A DNA stretch of 52,185 nucleotides from Devosia psychrophila (GCF_000971275.1 NZ_LAPV01000008.1:1-52185); one strand, 5' to 3'; counted from the first letter of the stretch, positions 15,695 through 29,186 are shown. Translations and numbers: made by a program. The notes: generated by a model from the sequence alone, not told the origin.

Positions 15695-16768
15695 ATGACC
15701 GACACTCCGAAGCTGGCCGACGCCTGGCAACTCCGCCGCGACGGCCAGTTGGAAGACGCCAAGGCGCTCGCCGCCACCATAATACAGCGCGAACCGGACA
15801 ACGTCGGCGCAATGCGCCTGCTTGCCGCTCTCGCCATGCAGTCAGGCGATCCACTGACCGCCACCCAACACCTCGGCGCCGCGGCTCTGCAGCATGATCC
15901 TGCACCAGACTTACTGACCGAGCTCGGCGAGGCGCAACTGGCTAGTGGCGACCCCACCCCGGCGCTCGCCAGCTTCCGACGTGCCCTCGAGCAGCGCCCG
16001 CGCGATGCGACTGCCCTCCGCGGCCTCGCCCAAAGCCATCAGCTGCTCGGCAATCATCCCGAAGCTCTCGCCGGTTTCCGGGCCGCCCTGGCTGTGCTGC
16101 CCTATGACAAATACGCCGCCCACATGGTGGCCGCTCTGTCCGGTGCCGACGCCGCCGCCTCGGCCAATTACATCGCCGACCTGTTCGATACCTATGCCGA
16201 GACCTTCGACAGCCACCTGACCGAGATGCTGGGCTACCAGACACCAGGCTACATCCGCGACGTTGTAGCGCCCTACCCGCTCACAACCTTGCTCGATCTC
16301 GGCTGCGGCACCGGCCTCGTTGGTGCAGCCCTAATCGACCGCATCCCCACCATGGACGGCGTGGATCTCTCGGCGCAAATGATCCGTAAGTCCCGCGAGC
16401 GCGACATCTACCGCCACCTTCGCGTCGGCGACATCACGACCATCATCGAGACGGACCCTGCCCTGTCCGGACCGTACGATCTCGTCACCGCTGGCGACGT
16501 CTTCGTCTATCTGGGTGATCTCGCAGCCGTCTTTGCCGCTGTTACGACGGTGCTTGCACCGGAGGGCCTCTTTGCCTTCTCGGTTGAAGCCGCGCCAGAC
16601 CATGAAATAACACTGCGCACCAACGGCCGCTATGCCCACTCGACCCGCTATATTGCTGGCCTGGCGACCACCCTCTCGTTCCGTACCGTCGAACGGCAAG
16701 ACATGACGCTCCGACAGGAGCGCAACCAGCCCGTGTTGGGCACGCTTTACCTGCTGCAGCGCTCATAA
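15695..16768 (+). CDS. TPR-repeat SAM-dependent methyltransferase
   Basis: A 357-residue fusion. Residues 1-130 form three or four tetratricopeptide-like repeats (for example DPTPALASFRRALEQRPRD and NHPEALAGFRAALAVLPYD). From about 150 there is a class I methyltransferase with motif I LLDLGCGTGLVG, MDGVDLSAQMI and DLVTAGDVFVYLGDL. The substrate is unknown; such TPR-methyltransferases are thought to modify proteins or small molecules. It starts nine bases after ureC, so it is co-transcribed, but no link with urease is established. Confidence 0.85.
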   Translation: MTDTPKLADAWQLRRDGQLEDAKALAATIIQREPDNVGAMRLLAALAMQSGDPLTATQHLGAAALQHDPAPDLLTELGEAQLASGDPTPALASFRRALEQRPRDATALRGLAQSHQLLGNHPEALAGFRAALAVLPYDKYAAHMVAALSGADAAASANYIADLFDTYAETFDSHLTEMLGYQTPGYIRDVVAPYPLTTLLDLGCGTGLVGAALIDRIPTMDGVDLSAQMIRKSRERDIYRHLRVGDITTIIETDPALSGPYDLVTAGDVFVYLGDLAAVFAAVTTVLAPEGLFAFSVEAAPDHEITLRTNGRYAHSTRYIAGLATTLSFRTVERQDMTLRQERNQPVLGTLYLLQRS

Positions 16769-16844
16769 ACGCCTCTTGTTGCCAAGTCACGAAAGCGCCA
16801 ATACTGCAGCGCGGCAGTGAGCCGCAAAATATGGGGCTTTAGTC

Positions 16845-17297
16845 ATGATCTACGTTCTTGCGATACTTATCGGTATTACGGCAGGCCTACGTGCGATGAC
16901 GCCGCTGGCGGCCATCAGCTGGGGAGCATATCTCGGCTGGATCGATCTCAGCGCCACTCCGGCCGCATTCCTTGGCAACATCATCGCCGTCATCATCACC
17001 ACGCTTCTGGCCATCGGCGAACTGGTGACTGACCAGCTGCCGCAGACCCCTAGTCGCAAGATGCCGATGCAGTTCGGCGCCCGTATTGTCCTCGGCGCGC
17101 TGACCGGCGCCCTGCTGATGCCCGGCAGCTGGATCATCGGCGCCCTGCTCGGCGCTGTCGGCGCCATCATCGGCACCTTGGCCGGCGCAGAAGTCCGCGC
17201 CTACCTCGCCAAATCGTTTGGCCGCGACCTGCCTGCTGCCCTGATCGAGGACGTTTTGGCCGTCGTCCTCGCTTTCATCGTCGTCTATCTCGCCTGA
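16845..17297 (+). CDS. DUF4126-type membrane protein
   Basis: A 150-residue integral membrane protein with about four glycine- and alanine-rich helices. ITAGLRAMTPLAAISW, GELVTDQLPQTPSRKMP and LPAALIEDVLAVVLAFIVVYLA fit the DUF4126 family, which has no known function. It lies within the urease cluster, 76 bases after the methyltransferase gene. Confidence 0.8.
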   Translation: MIYVLAILIGITAGLRAMTPLAAISWGAYLGWIDLSATPAAFLGNIIAVIITTLLAIGELVTDQLPQTPSRKMPMQFGARIVLGALTGALLMPGSWIIGALLGAVGAIIGTLAGAEVRAYLAKSFGRDLPAALIEDVLAVVLAFIVVYLA

Positions 17298-17394
17298 TGC
17301 CGGAAGCAGGCGAGCCGTCGACGCGGCTGCCTGCCGTTCATCATCACTTTGCCATACGACTCGCGCAATCTGCAGCGCATCAGGGAGCCCAGAC

Positions 17395-17775
17395 ATGACA
17401 CGCACGATTTTCGTCATGGCCATTGCCGCCATGCTGCTGCCAAACACTGCCATCGCGGCCCAGACTTCGCTGCAGATCGAACTCAATACCGCGCGTGATT
17501 TCGAGCGCCACGTCATGACCTATGACTGCGCCACCGAAACCCCGGTCACCGTCACCTATATCAATGCCGCACCAAACTTCTTGGCGTTGGTCCCCGTCGC
17601 CGAGGAACCCGAAGAACTGGTCTTCGCCTCTGTCGTCGCCGCCTCGGGCGTGCGTTATGTTTCCGGCAAATGGGCGTGGTGGACACGGGGCTCCGACGCC
17701 AGCCTCTACGACACGACGCTTGGTGAAAATGCCGACGCCGTGCTTACCTGCTCGGAGTTTATTAACACCCCGTAG
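17395..17775 (+). CDS. MliC-like secreted lysozyme-inhibitor-family protein
   Basis: A 126-residue exported protein with a signal peptide (MTRTIFVMAIAAMLLPNTAIA). The mature part resembles MliC, the periplasmic C-type lysozyme inhibitor: YDCATETPVTVTYIN near residue 43, ASGVRYVSGKWAWWTRGSDASLYD, and a second Cys (LTCSEF) likely in a disulfide. MliC proteins bind the lysozyme active site; whether this copy does is not known. It is five bases upstream of the next membrane-protein gene. Confidence 0.7.
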   Translation: MTRTIFVMAIAAMLLPNTAIAAQTSLQIELNTARDFERHVMTYDCATETPVTVTYINAAPNFLALVPVAEEPEELVFASVVAASGVRYVSGKWAWWTRGSDASLYDTTLGENADAVLTCSEFINTP

Positions 17776-17780
17776 CGTCC

Positions 17781-18368
17781 ATGGATCAACTTTCGCCGAC
17801 CGAACTCTTCCCCCATGTCCGCATTGTCATGGGCATGATCATCGGCTTGGGCATCACCCGCCTGCTGATGACAGTGGCTGGGCTGATCCAGCATCCACAC
17901 CGTGCCAAATTCTCGTCCATCCACCTGCTGTGGGTGGTGTCGATCCTCGTCGAGCTCGTGCTGTTCTGGTGGTGGGAGTTTGCGCTCTACCGGCTTGAGC
18001 ACTGGACCTTCGGCATCACGCTGTTTCTCATCGTCTATGCAGTGACGTTATTCCTGCTGGCAGCCCTGCTCTCGCCTGACAACGTTGCGGAATACGATGG
18101 CTACGAGGACTTTTTCCTCAAGCGCCGCCGCTGGTTCTTCGGCCTGTTCGCCGCAACCTTCGCACTCGATAGCATAGACAGCCTGATCAAGGGCGGCGCC
18201 TATTGGGAACGTTTCGGCCTGGATTATTACATCCAGGTGCCCCTCGGGCTAATCCTCTGTATCATCGCCATTCGCTCCTCCAACCGCTGGGTCCATCTAG
18301 CGGCTGTTGTTTTGCATCTGGCCTATCAGGCCTATTGGATCAGCCGATTTTTCTATACGGTGATCTGA
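17781..18368 (+). CDS. Hypothetical six-helix membrane protein
   Basis: An unrecognised 195-residue protein with about six hydrophobic segments, including MGMIIGLGITRLLMTVAGLI, LLWVVSILVELVLFWWWEF and ITLFLIVYAVTLFLLAALL, and a cytoplasmic-type basic loop FFLKRRRW. It follows the MliC-like gene by five bases and precedes ureE by 25. No function can be assigned. Confidence 0.75.
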   Translation: MDQLSPTELFPHVRIVMGMIIGLGITRLLMTVAGLIQHPHRAKFSSIHLLWVVSILVELVLFWWWEFALYRLEHWTFGITLFLIVYAVTLFLLAALLSPDNVAEYDGYEDFFLKRRRWFFGLFAATFALDSIDSLIKGGAYWERFGLDYYIQVPLGLILCIIAIRSSNRWVHLAAVVLHLAYQAYWISRFFYTVI

Positions 18369-18393
18369 CGACCACAGAGACCATTATCAAGCC

Positions 18394-18858
18394 ATGCTGC
18401 GCGCCGTATCCATCCTCCCGCCTGATCATGGCCGGGGTATTGCCTATGACAGTGTCACCCTCGAACATACCGAGCGACGCCTTCGCCGCAAATTGCTGCG
18501 CCTTGCCGGTGGCGACGATGTCATGGTCGATTTTCCGCAGACGCTGACGCTCGAACACGGCAGCGCCCTCGAGCTCGAAGATGGCCGTTATGTCGGCATC
18601 ATCGCCGCCGAAGAACTGCTGTACGACGTGCGCGGCCGCGATACGGCCCATCTAGTCCGCCTTGCATGGCATATCGGCAATCGCCACACCTCGGCGCAGC
18701 TTGAAGCCACCCGCATCCTGATCAAGCGCGATCACGTGCTCAAGACCATGCTGGAAGGCCTCGGCGCCACCATCGAAAACGTCTCCGAGCCCTTCTATGC
18801 CGAGCACGGCGCCTATCACAGCCACGCCGATAGCGGCCACGCGCTCCTCGCGCGATGA
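18394..18858 (+). CDS. ureE: Urease accessory nickel chaperone UreE
   Basis: Dimeric nickel metallochaperone that delivers nickel to UreG. The 154-residue protein has the UreE core ([22 protein letters not shown], then [15 protein letters not shown] with the central metal-binding His, and [12 protein letters not shown]). The C-terminus is only modestly His-containing (YHSHADSGH) rather than a long polyhistidine tail. It overlaps ureF by four bases. Confidence 0.94.
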   Translation: MLRAVSILPPDHGRGIAYDSVTLEHTERRLRRKLLRLAGGDDVMVDFPQTLTLEHGSALELEDGRYVGIIAAEELLYDVRGRDTAHLVRLAWHIGNRHTSAQLEATRILIKRDHVLKTMLEGLGATIENVSEPFYAEHGAYHSHADSGHALLAR

Positions 18859-19517
18859 GCCATAATCGCGACCTGCAAAAGCTGCTGACCTGGCTGTCGC
18901 CGGCCTTCCCCGTCGGCGCGTTCGCCTGGTCCGCTGGCATGGAATCCGCAATTCACGCCCGAACCGTGCATGACCGGGCCACCACCGAGGACTGGATTTC
19001 CGGCGCCCTCAACCAGGGCAGCCTGCGCACCGACGGCATCCTGTTCGCCCATGCCCACCGCGCGGCCACAGACCCATCGGCCTTGCGCGATCTCGCCGAT
19101 CTCTGCCTCGCCTTGACCCCCGCCCGCGAGCGCCACGACGAAACCACCATCACCGGCCACGCCTTCGCCACGGCCGCCAAAGCCTGGCCGACACCGGTCC
19201 TCGCCAACCTACCCGACCCTTGCCCTTATCCCGTCGCGGTCGGGGCAATCGCCGGGGGCCATGCAATCGACCTGGAAGCCGCCCTGCTGGCCTACCTGAC
19301 CGCGACCATCCACAGTCAGATTTCTGTCGCCGTCCGCCTTATCCCCATCGGCCAGTCCGATGGCCTCGCCATCATAGCCGCGCTTGAAACCGCAATAGCC
19401 AGCATGGCTACGATGTGCCAGCATGCCGCACTGGACGATATTGGCGCAGTGGCCTACGCGGCGGATATTGCTCAGATGGCCCACGAAACCCTGACCACGA
19501 GAATCTTCCGCTCATGA
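18855..19517 (+). CDS. ureF: Urease accessory protein UreF
   Basis: Part of the UreDFG activation complex that gates nickel insertion. The 220-residue helical protein starts [27 protein letters not shown], the standard UreF N-terminus, and has [11 protein letters not shown] and [21 protein letters not shown]. It is coupled upstream to ureE (ATGA), and its stop overlaps the start of the DUF3995-like gene. Confidence 0.95.
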   Translation: MSHNRDLQKLLTWLSPAFPVGAFAWSAGMESAIHARTVHDRATTEDWISGALNQGSLRTDGILFAHAHRAATDPSALRDLADLCLALTPARERHDETTITGHAFATAAKAWPTPVLANLPDPCPYPVAVGAIAGGHAIDLEAALLAYLTATIHSQISVAVRLIPIGQSDGLAIIAALETAIASMATMCQHAALDDIGAVAYAADIAQMAHETLTTRIFRS

Positions 19518-19945
19518 GCATGCTCATCGCCGCCTTCATGTTCATCATTCTGCTGGCAGTCGCCACAGCGCACCTGCTCTGGTCGATCGGCCGCACCTGG
19601 CCAATCCGCGGCGAAAAACTGCTGGCCCAGACCGTGGTGGGCATCGCTAACATTGAGCATATGCCACCCCGTCTGGCCTCATTCGCCATCGCGCTAGCGA
19701 CGCTCGCCGCCGGCGTACTTGCCATGTCCCTAGCCGACCACGACAGCGGCGGCCTGGCGCTCACCCTCCTCGGCCTGCCGTTCGCCGCAATCTTTCTCGC
19801 CCGCGGCATTTTCGGCTACACCGCCTGGTGGGCCGCTAGAACCCCCGAGCCCAATTTCCGGCTCAATGACCGCCGGGTCTATTCGCCCGCCTGCCTGTTC
19901 CTCGGCGCAGGCTTCCTCGCCCTCGTCCTCATGAGGCTGCTATGA
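19514..19945 (+). CDS. DUF3995-like membrane protein between ureF and ureG
   Basis: A 143-residue protein with about four membrane helices ([76 protein letters not shown]). The features [18 protein letters not shown] and [12 protein letters not shown] fit DUF3995, of unknown function. ATG 19514 overlaps the ureF stop, and its own stop overlaps the ureG start, so it is translationally coupled on both sides to genes for UreF and UreG. That tight placement is suggestive but not proof of a urease-related role such as nickel or urea handling. Confidence 0.8.
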   Translation: MSMLIAAFMFIILLAVATAHLLWSIGRTWPIRGEKLLAQTVVGIANIEHMPPRLASFAIALATLAAGVLAMSLADHDSGGLALTLLGLPFAAIFLARGIFGYTAWWAARTPEPNFRLNDRRVYSPACLFLGAGFLALVLMRLL

Positions 19946-20574
19946 AATCTCTCAATGGTCCCCTGCGCATCGGCATCGGCGGCCCTGTTGGGTCAGGGAA
20001 AACGACCTTGTGCGAAATGCTGCTCAAGGCGATGCGCGACCGCTACTCCATGGCCGTTGTCACCAATGACATCTACACCCGCGAAGACGCGCTGATCCTC
20101 GCCCGCGCCCAGGCCATTTCCGAAGACCGCATCGTCGGCGTCGAAACCGGCGGCTGCCCCCACACCGCCATCCGCGAAGACGCCTCGCTCAACCTCGCGG
20201 CCATCGACGACCTCAACAAGAAATTCCCAGACCTCGACATCATCCTGATCGAAAGCGGTGGCGACAACCTAGCAGCCACCTTCTCACCCGACCTCGCCGA
20301 CCTGACGATCTATGTCATCTCAGTCGCGCAGGGCGAAAAAATCCCGCGCAAAGGCGGCCCCGCCATTTCCCGTTCGGACCTGCTGGTCATCACCCACACC
20401 GATCTGGCCCCCTACGTAAACGCCAGCCTCGAAGTGATGGAAAGCGACACCCAAAAAGTCCGCGAAGGCCGCCCCTACATTTTCACCGACCTGCTCCGCC
20501 GCGAAAGCCTCGACCAGATCATCGCCTACATCGAACACGCTGGCGGCCTGGTTGATGCCCAGGCGGCAGAGTAG
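19942..20574 (+). CDS. ureG: Urease accessory GTPase UreG
   Basis: SIMIBI-class GTPase that carries nickel to apo-urease. The 210-residue protein has P-loop [13 protein letters not shown] (residues 10-22), the nickel-binding CPH motif in [32 protein letters not shown] and the guanine motif VITHTDLAP. Its TAG stop directly abuts the stop of the convergent glgX, with no bases between. Confidence 0.97.
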   Translation: MKSLNGPLRIGIGGPVGSGKTTLCEMLLKAMRDRYSMAVVTNDIYTREDALILARAQAISEDRIVGVETGGCPHTAIREDASLNLAAIDDLNKKFPDLDIILIESGGDNLAATFSPDLADLTIYVISVAQGEKIPRKGGPAISRSDLLVITHTDLAPYVNASLEVMESDTQKVREGRPYIFTDLLRRESLDQIIAYIEHAGGLVDAQAAE

Positions 20575-22578
20575 CTAGGAAACCGCCCGCACCAGTGCCA
20601 CCACCGACCGCGGCGTCAGCGTCGCAGTGCCGTCCGCCACGGCGACCTTGCCCATCGCATCCGATTCAATGCCGACCGTCCAACCGCCCTCCGGCAGCCG
20701 CGCCACCACTGGCTCAACCCGCCTGTTAAACCACACCAGCACCTCGTCGTCCTTATTGCGCAGATGCATGCCTAGCACCGAAGCGCTCCAGTCGTTCCAG
20801 TCACCTTCGTTCATCTCGCGCCCGTCGGGATGCAACCACACCACATCGCGGACGCCATTTTTCTCCTGGCCCGTCAGGAAGTGATCATGCGTCAGCGCCG
20901 AGTGCTCCTTGCGGAACTTGCTGACCGCCGCGACGAAATCGACCAGATCGCCGTCGCCGTTTTCCCAGTCTATCCAAGTGATTTCATTGTCCTGCGCATA
21001 GGCATTGTTGTTGCCGTGCTGGGTGCGGAACATCTCGTCGCCCTGCTGCAGCAGCGGAATACCGCGCGACAAAAACAACGTGCCCAGTAGTGCCCGCACA
21101 TCGCGTTTGCGCGCCGCGATTATGCCTTCGTCGTCGGTGTCGCCCTCGGCGCTACAGTTCCACGAGGCATTGTGGTTATGGCCGTCATTATTGTTCTCGC
21201 CATTGGCCTCGTTATGCTTTTTCTCGTAGCTCACCAGGTCGCGCAGCGTAAAACCGTCGTGCACCGCCAGCATGTTGACGCCATGACTCGGCTTGCGGCC
21301 CGAATTATCGAATATCTCCGCCGACCCAGCCACCTTACCCGCCAGCGCACCGATCTTGCCATTTTCGCCACGCCAGAACTCGCGAATCTCGTCGCGATAG
21401 GTGTCGTTGTGTTCCCTGAATTCCTTGCCGAACTGCCCAAGAGCATAGCCACCCGGACCCGGATCCCACGGTTCCGCCACCAGAATACACTGGCTCAAAA
21501 CCGGATCGGATTTGATCTTCTGCAGCATTTGCGCATTGGCATTGAAGCCCGGATCGCGGCCCAGCACGGTCGCCAGATCAAACCGGAAACCCGAAACGCC
21601 CATTTCCTCGACCCAGTAGCGCAGCGAGTCGATCACCAGCCTTTGCGTCGCCGGATGGTCGCAGCGCAGCGTATTGCCAGTGCCGGTATCGTTGACCAAC
21701 TGCTGCTTTCCATCGACTTCGACGAAGCGATAGTAGGTCTTGGCGTCCAGCCCCATCAGGCTCAGCATCGGCCCATTGGCATCGCTTTCCCCGGTGTGAT
21801 TATAGACCACGTCGAGGATCACCGAGATGCCGTTCTTGCGATACAGGTCCGTCATGTTCCGCAATTCCTGCGGCCCGCGCGGCGCCAGCCGCGGGTCAAT
21901 CGCCGAATAGACCACCGGATTATAGCCCCAGGCATTGGTCAGCCCGAGCACCGGCAAATGCCCCTCGTCGATCCACGCCGCCGTCGGCATCAACTGCAGC
22001 GTATCGACACCGATATACTTGAGGTGGTCGATCACGCGCTGCGTCGTCAGCCCCGCAATGGTGCCGCGCAACGGCCCCTGCACGCTGGGGTGACGCATGG
22101 TGTAGCCACGCACATTCATCTCGTAGAACAATCCGGGCGCCTTCTTGCGCGGCAGGATATCCTCATTGCCCATCTCGCCCACGATCGCCTTGGGGATCAG
22201 TGGCGCCGTATCCACCGCCTCGCTGCGGTCCAGCCGCAAGCGTGGCGAGCGGACGAACACCCGATCCAGCCGCTTGGCATAGGGATCGACCAGCAGCTTC
22301 ATCGGGTCAAAGAAATACCCCTGATCCGGATCATATGGCCCATCGGCCCGCAGCCCATAGCGCGTGCCCGCACCAAGGCCAGAGATCAGCCCGGCGCGAA
22401 TATGCTCCTGATGCACGTCCAGCTCGAACCGGTCCGTCTCCTCGTCCTGCTCGTCATAGATCGACACCCAGATATTGGTGGCGCTTTCCGAATAGACGGC
22501 GAAGTTCACACCCTCGGCCGTAACGGTCGCGCCGAGCTTTTCGATACTGCCCCCATTGGGGACCAGCGTAGGAGTCAT
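20575..22578 (-). CDS. glgX: Glycogen debranching enzyme GlgX
   Basis: Isoamylase-type GH13 enzyme that removes alpha-1,6 branches left by phosphorylase. The 667-residue protein has an N-terminal CBM48-like domain (GVNFAVYSESATNIWVSIYD), GH13 region I DVVYNHTGE, region II GFRFDLATVLGRD with the nucleophile Asp, region III VAEPWD with the acid Glu, and VHDGFTLRDLVSY with the transition-state Asp. ATG 22578 gives the family N-terminus and lies 13 bases past the pgm stop. It is the last gene of the glg operon. Confidence 0.94.
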   Translation of the reverse strand: MTPTLVPNGGSIEKLGATVTAEGVNFAVYSESATNIWVSIYDEQDEETDRFELDVHQEHIRAGLISGLGAGTRYGLRADGPYDPDQGYFFDPMKLLVDPYAKRLDRVFVRSPRLRLDRSEAVDTAPLIPKAIVGEMGNEDILPRKKAPGLFYEMNVRGYTMRHPSVQGPLRGTIAGLTTQRVIDHLKYIGVDTLQLMPTAAWIDEGHLPVLGLTNAWGYNPVVYSAIDPRLAPRGPQELRNMTDLYRKNGISVILDVVYNHTGESDANGPMLSLMGLDAKTYYRFVEVDGKQQLVNDTGTGNTLRCDHPATQRLVIDSLRYWVEEMGVSGFRFDLATVLGRDPGFNANAQMLQKIKSDPVLSQCILVAEPWDPGPGGYALGQFGKEFREHNDTYRDEIREFWRGENGKIGALAGKVAGSAEIFDNSGRKPSHGVNMLAVHDGFTLRDLVSYEKKHNEANGENNNDGHNHNASWNCSAEGDTDDEGIIAARKRDVRALLGTLFLSRGIPLLQQGDEMFRTQHGNNNAYAQDNEITWIDWENGDGDLVDFVAAVSKFRKEHSALTHDHFLTGQEKNGVRDVVWLHPDGREMNEGDWNDWSASVLGMHLRNKDDEVLVWFNRRVEPVVARLPEGGWTVGIESDAMGKVAVADGTATLTPRSVVALVRAVS

Positions 22579-22591
22579 GGATATTCCGATA

Positions 22592-25666
<3,075 letters not shown>

Positions 25667-25670
<4 letters not shown>

Positions 25671-26938
25671 CGGCCTGCCAGATACTTGTTGATCATTGCC
25701 TGGGTAACCAGGGTCACCCCTTCATCGCTGCGACGGAACCACTTGGCGTCGAATTCGGGATCCTCGCCAACAACGAGCCCTTCCGGAATATTCACGCCAC
25801 GGTCGATCACTACCTTCTTGAGCCGCGCGTTCCGCCCGATGTCGCAATAAGGCAGCACCACGGCCTCATCCAGTACCGAATAGGAATGCACGCGGCTGCC
25901 GGTCGAAAGCAGAGTCTTTTGCAGGTGCCCGCCCGAAATTATGCAGTCGCCCGACACCAGCGAGTTCACCGCCGAGCCGCGACGTCCGTCGAAATCATGC
26001 ACAAACTTGGCCGGTGGCGTGATCTCCGCATAGGTCCAGATCGGCCAGTCGCGGTCATAAAGGTCAAGCTGCGGCTTGATATCGGTCAGGTCGATCGACG
26101 CCTTCCAATAGGCATCGATCGTGCCCACGTCGCGCCAGTAGCTGACCTCTTCATTGCTCGAGCGCACGCAGGAGCGTGGGAAGCGATGTGCCCAGGCCGT
26201 GCCATTCTTGACGATGTAGGGAATGATGTCCTTGCCAAAATCGCGGCTGGAGCCTTCCGTGGCTGCGTCGCGACGCAGTTGTTCCATCAGGAACCGCGTC
26301 TCGAACACATAGATACCCATCGAGGCCAGCGCCATGTCCGGCTTGTCCGGAATGGCGGGCGGGTCTTTGGGCTTCTCGACGAAATCCACCACGCGGTCGC
26401 GCCCGTCGACATGCATAACGCCAAAGCCAACCGCTTCCATGCGCGGCACTTCGAGGCAACCGATGGTCACGTCCGCGCCGGTGTCCACATGCTGGCGGAG
26501 CATGATTTCATAGTCCATCTTGTAGATGTGGTCGCCTGCCAGGATGACGATATAGCGCGCGCCCGAATCCTCGATGATGTCCATGTTCTGGTACACGGCA
26601 TCGGCCGTGCCGGCATACCACATGTCCTCGCGCACGCGCTGCGAAGCGGGCAGCACGTCAAAGCTTTCGTTGCGCTCCGGCCGCAGGAAGTTCCAGCCGC
26701 GCGACAGATGGCGGATCAGGCTGTGCGCCTGATACTGCGTCGCCACGGAAATGCGACGAATGCCGGAATTGATCGCGTTGGAGAGTGCAAAGTCGATGAT
26801 GCGCGATTTGCCGCCGAAATACACCGCCGGCTTAGCGCGCCGGTCGGTCAATTCCATCAGGCGTGTCCCTCGCCCACCGGCCAGCACATAGGCCATGGCC
26901 TCACGAGCCAGAGGCGATGGTACTCTGTAGTCTGCCAT
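25667..26938 (-). CDS. glgC: Glucose-1-phosphate adenylyltransferase
   Basis: Makes ADP-glucose, the committed and allosterically controlled step of glycogen synthesis. The 423-residue protein has the nucleotidyltransferase motif [55 protein letters not shown] and a C-terminal left-handed helix domain. It is coupled to glgA (ATGA) and lies 52 bases after glgB. Confidence 0.97.
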
Positions 26939-26990
26939 ATTCTAACCCTCCACTACTGCCCGTTACCCGGGACTAATGCACCCTTCCGGC

Positions 26991-29186
26991 TCACGCCGGC
27001 TCGTATTTCAAGAACAGCGTCGACAGCGGCGGCAGGTAGATTTCTGCTTCCGCCGGCCAATGCCCACCCTCAACCGCATAGGCCTCCACTGCGCCCTGGT
27101 TTCCGGTGTTGGAGCCTGCATACCAGCCCGCATCGGTATTGATCCGCTCCACCCATTTGCCGGCCAGCGGCATGGGTATCTTGTAACCACTGCGCGGAAC
27201 CGGCGTGAGATTAGACACCACCAGGATCGGATCGCTGCCCGGCGCCTTGCGCAGCCATGCAAATACCGAATTGGCGTGATCGTTGCCGATCACCCATTCG
27301 AAACCGTCCGGCTCGTTGTCCCGATCATGCAGAGAAGGCAGTTCGCGATACGCTAGGTTGAGGTCGGCCACGAGCCGCCGCACGCCTTCATGCATGCCGG
27401 CATCAAGCAGATACCAGTCCAGCGACTTGGCTTCCGCCCATTCCTCGCGCTGTGCGAACTCCTGCCCCATGAACAGCAGCTTCTTGCCGGGGAAACCCCA
27501 CATGAAGGCATAGTACGCCCGCAGGTTGGCAAACTTCTGCCAGTCGTCACCCGGCATTTTTTCCAGCAGTGACTTCTTGCCATGCACCACTTCGTCATGG
27601 CTCAGCGGCAGCACGAAATTCTCGCTGAACGCATAGACCGCGCCAAACGTCATGTCGTTGTGGTGATACTTGCGATGCACTGCCTCGCGGCTCATGAACC
27701 GCAGCGTGTCGTTCATGAAGCCCATGTTCCACTTGAAGCCGAAGCCCAGCCCGCCCCCATCCACGGGCGCACTGACGCCCTGCCACGATGTGGATTCCTC
27801 GGCGATCATGAACGTGCCCGGATGCAACCGATAGGTTTCCGAATTGACTCGCTTCAGGAATTCGACAGCGTCCAGATTCTGGTTGCCACCAAACTTGTTG
27901 GGCACCCACTCGCCCTGCTGCCGCGAATAATCGAGATACAGCATCGACGCCACGGCATCGACGCGCAGCCCGTCGATATGGAATTTTTCCAGCCAGTACA
28001 GCGCGTTGTTTACGAGGAAGCTCACCACTTCCTTGCGCCCGAAATTGTAGATCGCGGTATTCCAGTCAGGGTGATAGCCCTGCCGCGGATCGGCATGTTC
28101 ATAAAGAGCTGTGCCATCGAAATTGGCCAGGCCATGCGCATCGGTCGGGAAATGCGCCGGCACCCAGTCAAGGATCACGCCAAGCCCGGCCTCGTGTGCA
28201 GCATCGACGAAGCGCGCAAACGCCGCCGGGTCGCCGTGCCGTGCCGTCGGCGCATACATGCCCGTCGGCTGATAACCCCAGCTCGGATCGAACGGATGCT
28301 CGGTAATCGGCAATAGCTCGATATGGGTGTACCCCATGTCCGCCGCATAGGGCACGAGCTGGTCGGCCAACTGGTCATAGCTCAGGAACCCGCCATCCGG
28401 CTTGCGCCGCCAGCTTCCGAGATGCACTTCATAGATCGACATCGGCGTCCGCCGCCAATCGCGGCTGGTCCGCTCCTCGATGTACTTTTCGTCGGTCCAC
28501 ACGAATGGCGTCGGATCGGGCACGACCGAAGCTGTCTTCGGCCGCATTTCCGCCTGCCGCGCAAACGGGTCGGCCTTCAGCGGCAGCACCACGCCATCGG
28601 GTCCGACAATCTCGTACTTGTAGAGCGTGCCCGTGCCCAGCACCGGAATGAACACCTCCCAAACGCCCGTTTCGAGGCGATTGCGCATCGGGTTGCGCCG
28701 CCCGTCCCACTCGTTGAACGGACCGACCACGCTGACGCGCTGAGCATTGGGCGCCCACACCGCAAAATGGGTGCCGTGAATGCCCTCGAATTCCATCTCA
28801 TGGGCGCCGAGCTTGTCGAACAGCCGCAGGTGGTTGCCCTCACCCATATAGTAGTCGTCCATCGGGCCCAGCACCGGCCCGAACGAATAGGCGTCATAGA
28901 CGTCCCATTCGCCACCGGGATTCTTGGCCCGATAGCGGATTGGCTGCCGCGCTGCGATCGAGACTTTGCCCTCGAAAAAACCACTCGGATGACGCGGGAT
29001 CAGGTGACCGAGCTCCACACCGTCCAACGTAAATGCGCTGACGCTATCGGCATGCGGAATAAACGCACGCAGCACCCACTGTCCGGCAACCTCATGCAGT
29101 CCCAGAAAGGCGAACGGGTTCGCATGGCGGCCATCGACCACCGCTTCCACTTCCCGCGAGTCTGCTTGCCAGTCTTCCTTGGTCAC
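26991..29186 (-). CDS. glgB: 1,4-alpha-glucan branching enzyme
   Basis: Introduces alpha-1,6 branches. The 731-residue protein has N-terminal carbohydrate-binding modules (HANPFAFLGLHEV; FAVWAPNAQRVSVVG), then GH13 with ELLPITEHPFD, GVILDWVPAHFPTD, DGLRVDAVASMLYLDYSR (nucleophile Asp), MIAEESTSW (acid Glu) and LPLSHDEVVHGK (third Asp). The length is normal for GlgB. Confidence 0.97.
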   Translation of the reverse strand: MTKEDWQADSREVEAVVDGRHANPFAFLGLHEVAGQWVLRAFIPHADSVSAFTLDGVELGHLIPRHPSGFFEGKVSIAARQPIRYRAKNPGGEWDVYDAYSFGPVLGPMDDYYMGEGNHLRLFDKLGAHEMEFEGIHGTHFAVWAPNAQRVSVVGPFNEWDGRRNPMRNRLETGVWEVFIPVLGTGTLYKYEIVGPDGVVLPLKADPFARQAEMRPKTASVVPDPTPFVWTDEKYIEERTSRDWRRTPMSIYEVHLGSWRRKPDGGFLSYDQLADQLVPYAADMGYTHIELLPITEHPFDPSWGYQPTGMYAPTARHGDPAAFARFVDAAHEAGLGVILDWVPAHFPTDAHGLANFDGTALYEHADPRQGYHPDWNTAIYNFGRKEVVSFLVNNALYWLEKFHIDGLRVDAVASMLYLDYSRQQGEWVPNKFGGNQNLDAVEFLKRVNSETYRLHPGTFMIAEESTSWQGVSAPVDGGGLGFGFKWNMGFMNDTLRFMSREAVHRKYHHNDMTFGAVYAFSENFVLPLSHDEVVHGKKSLLEKMPGDDWQKFANLRAYYAFMWGFPGKKLLFMGQEFAQREEWAEAKSLDWYLLDAGMHEGVRRLVADLNLAYRELPSLHDRDNEPDGFEWVIGNDHANSVFAWLRKAPGSDPILVVSNLTPVPRSGYKIPMPLAGKWVERINTDAGWYAGSNTGNQGAVEAYAVEGGHWPAEAEIYLPPLSTLFLKYEPA

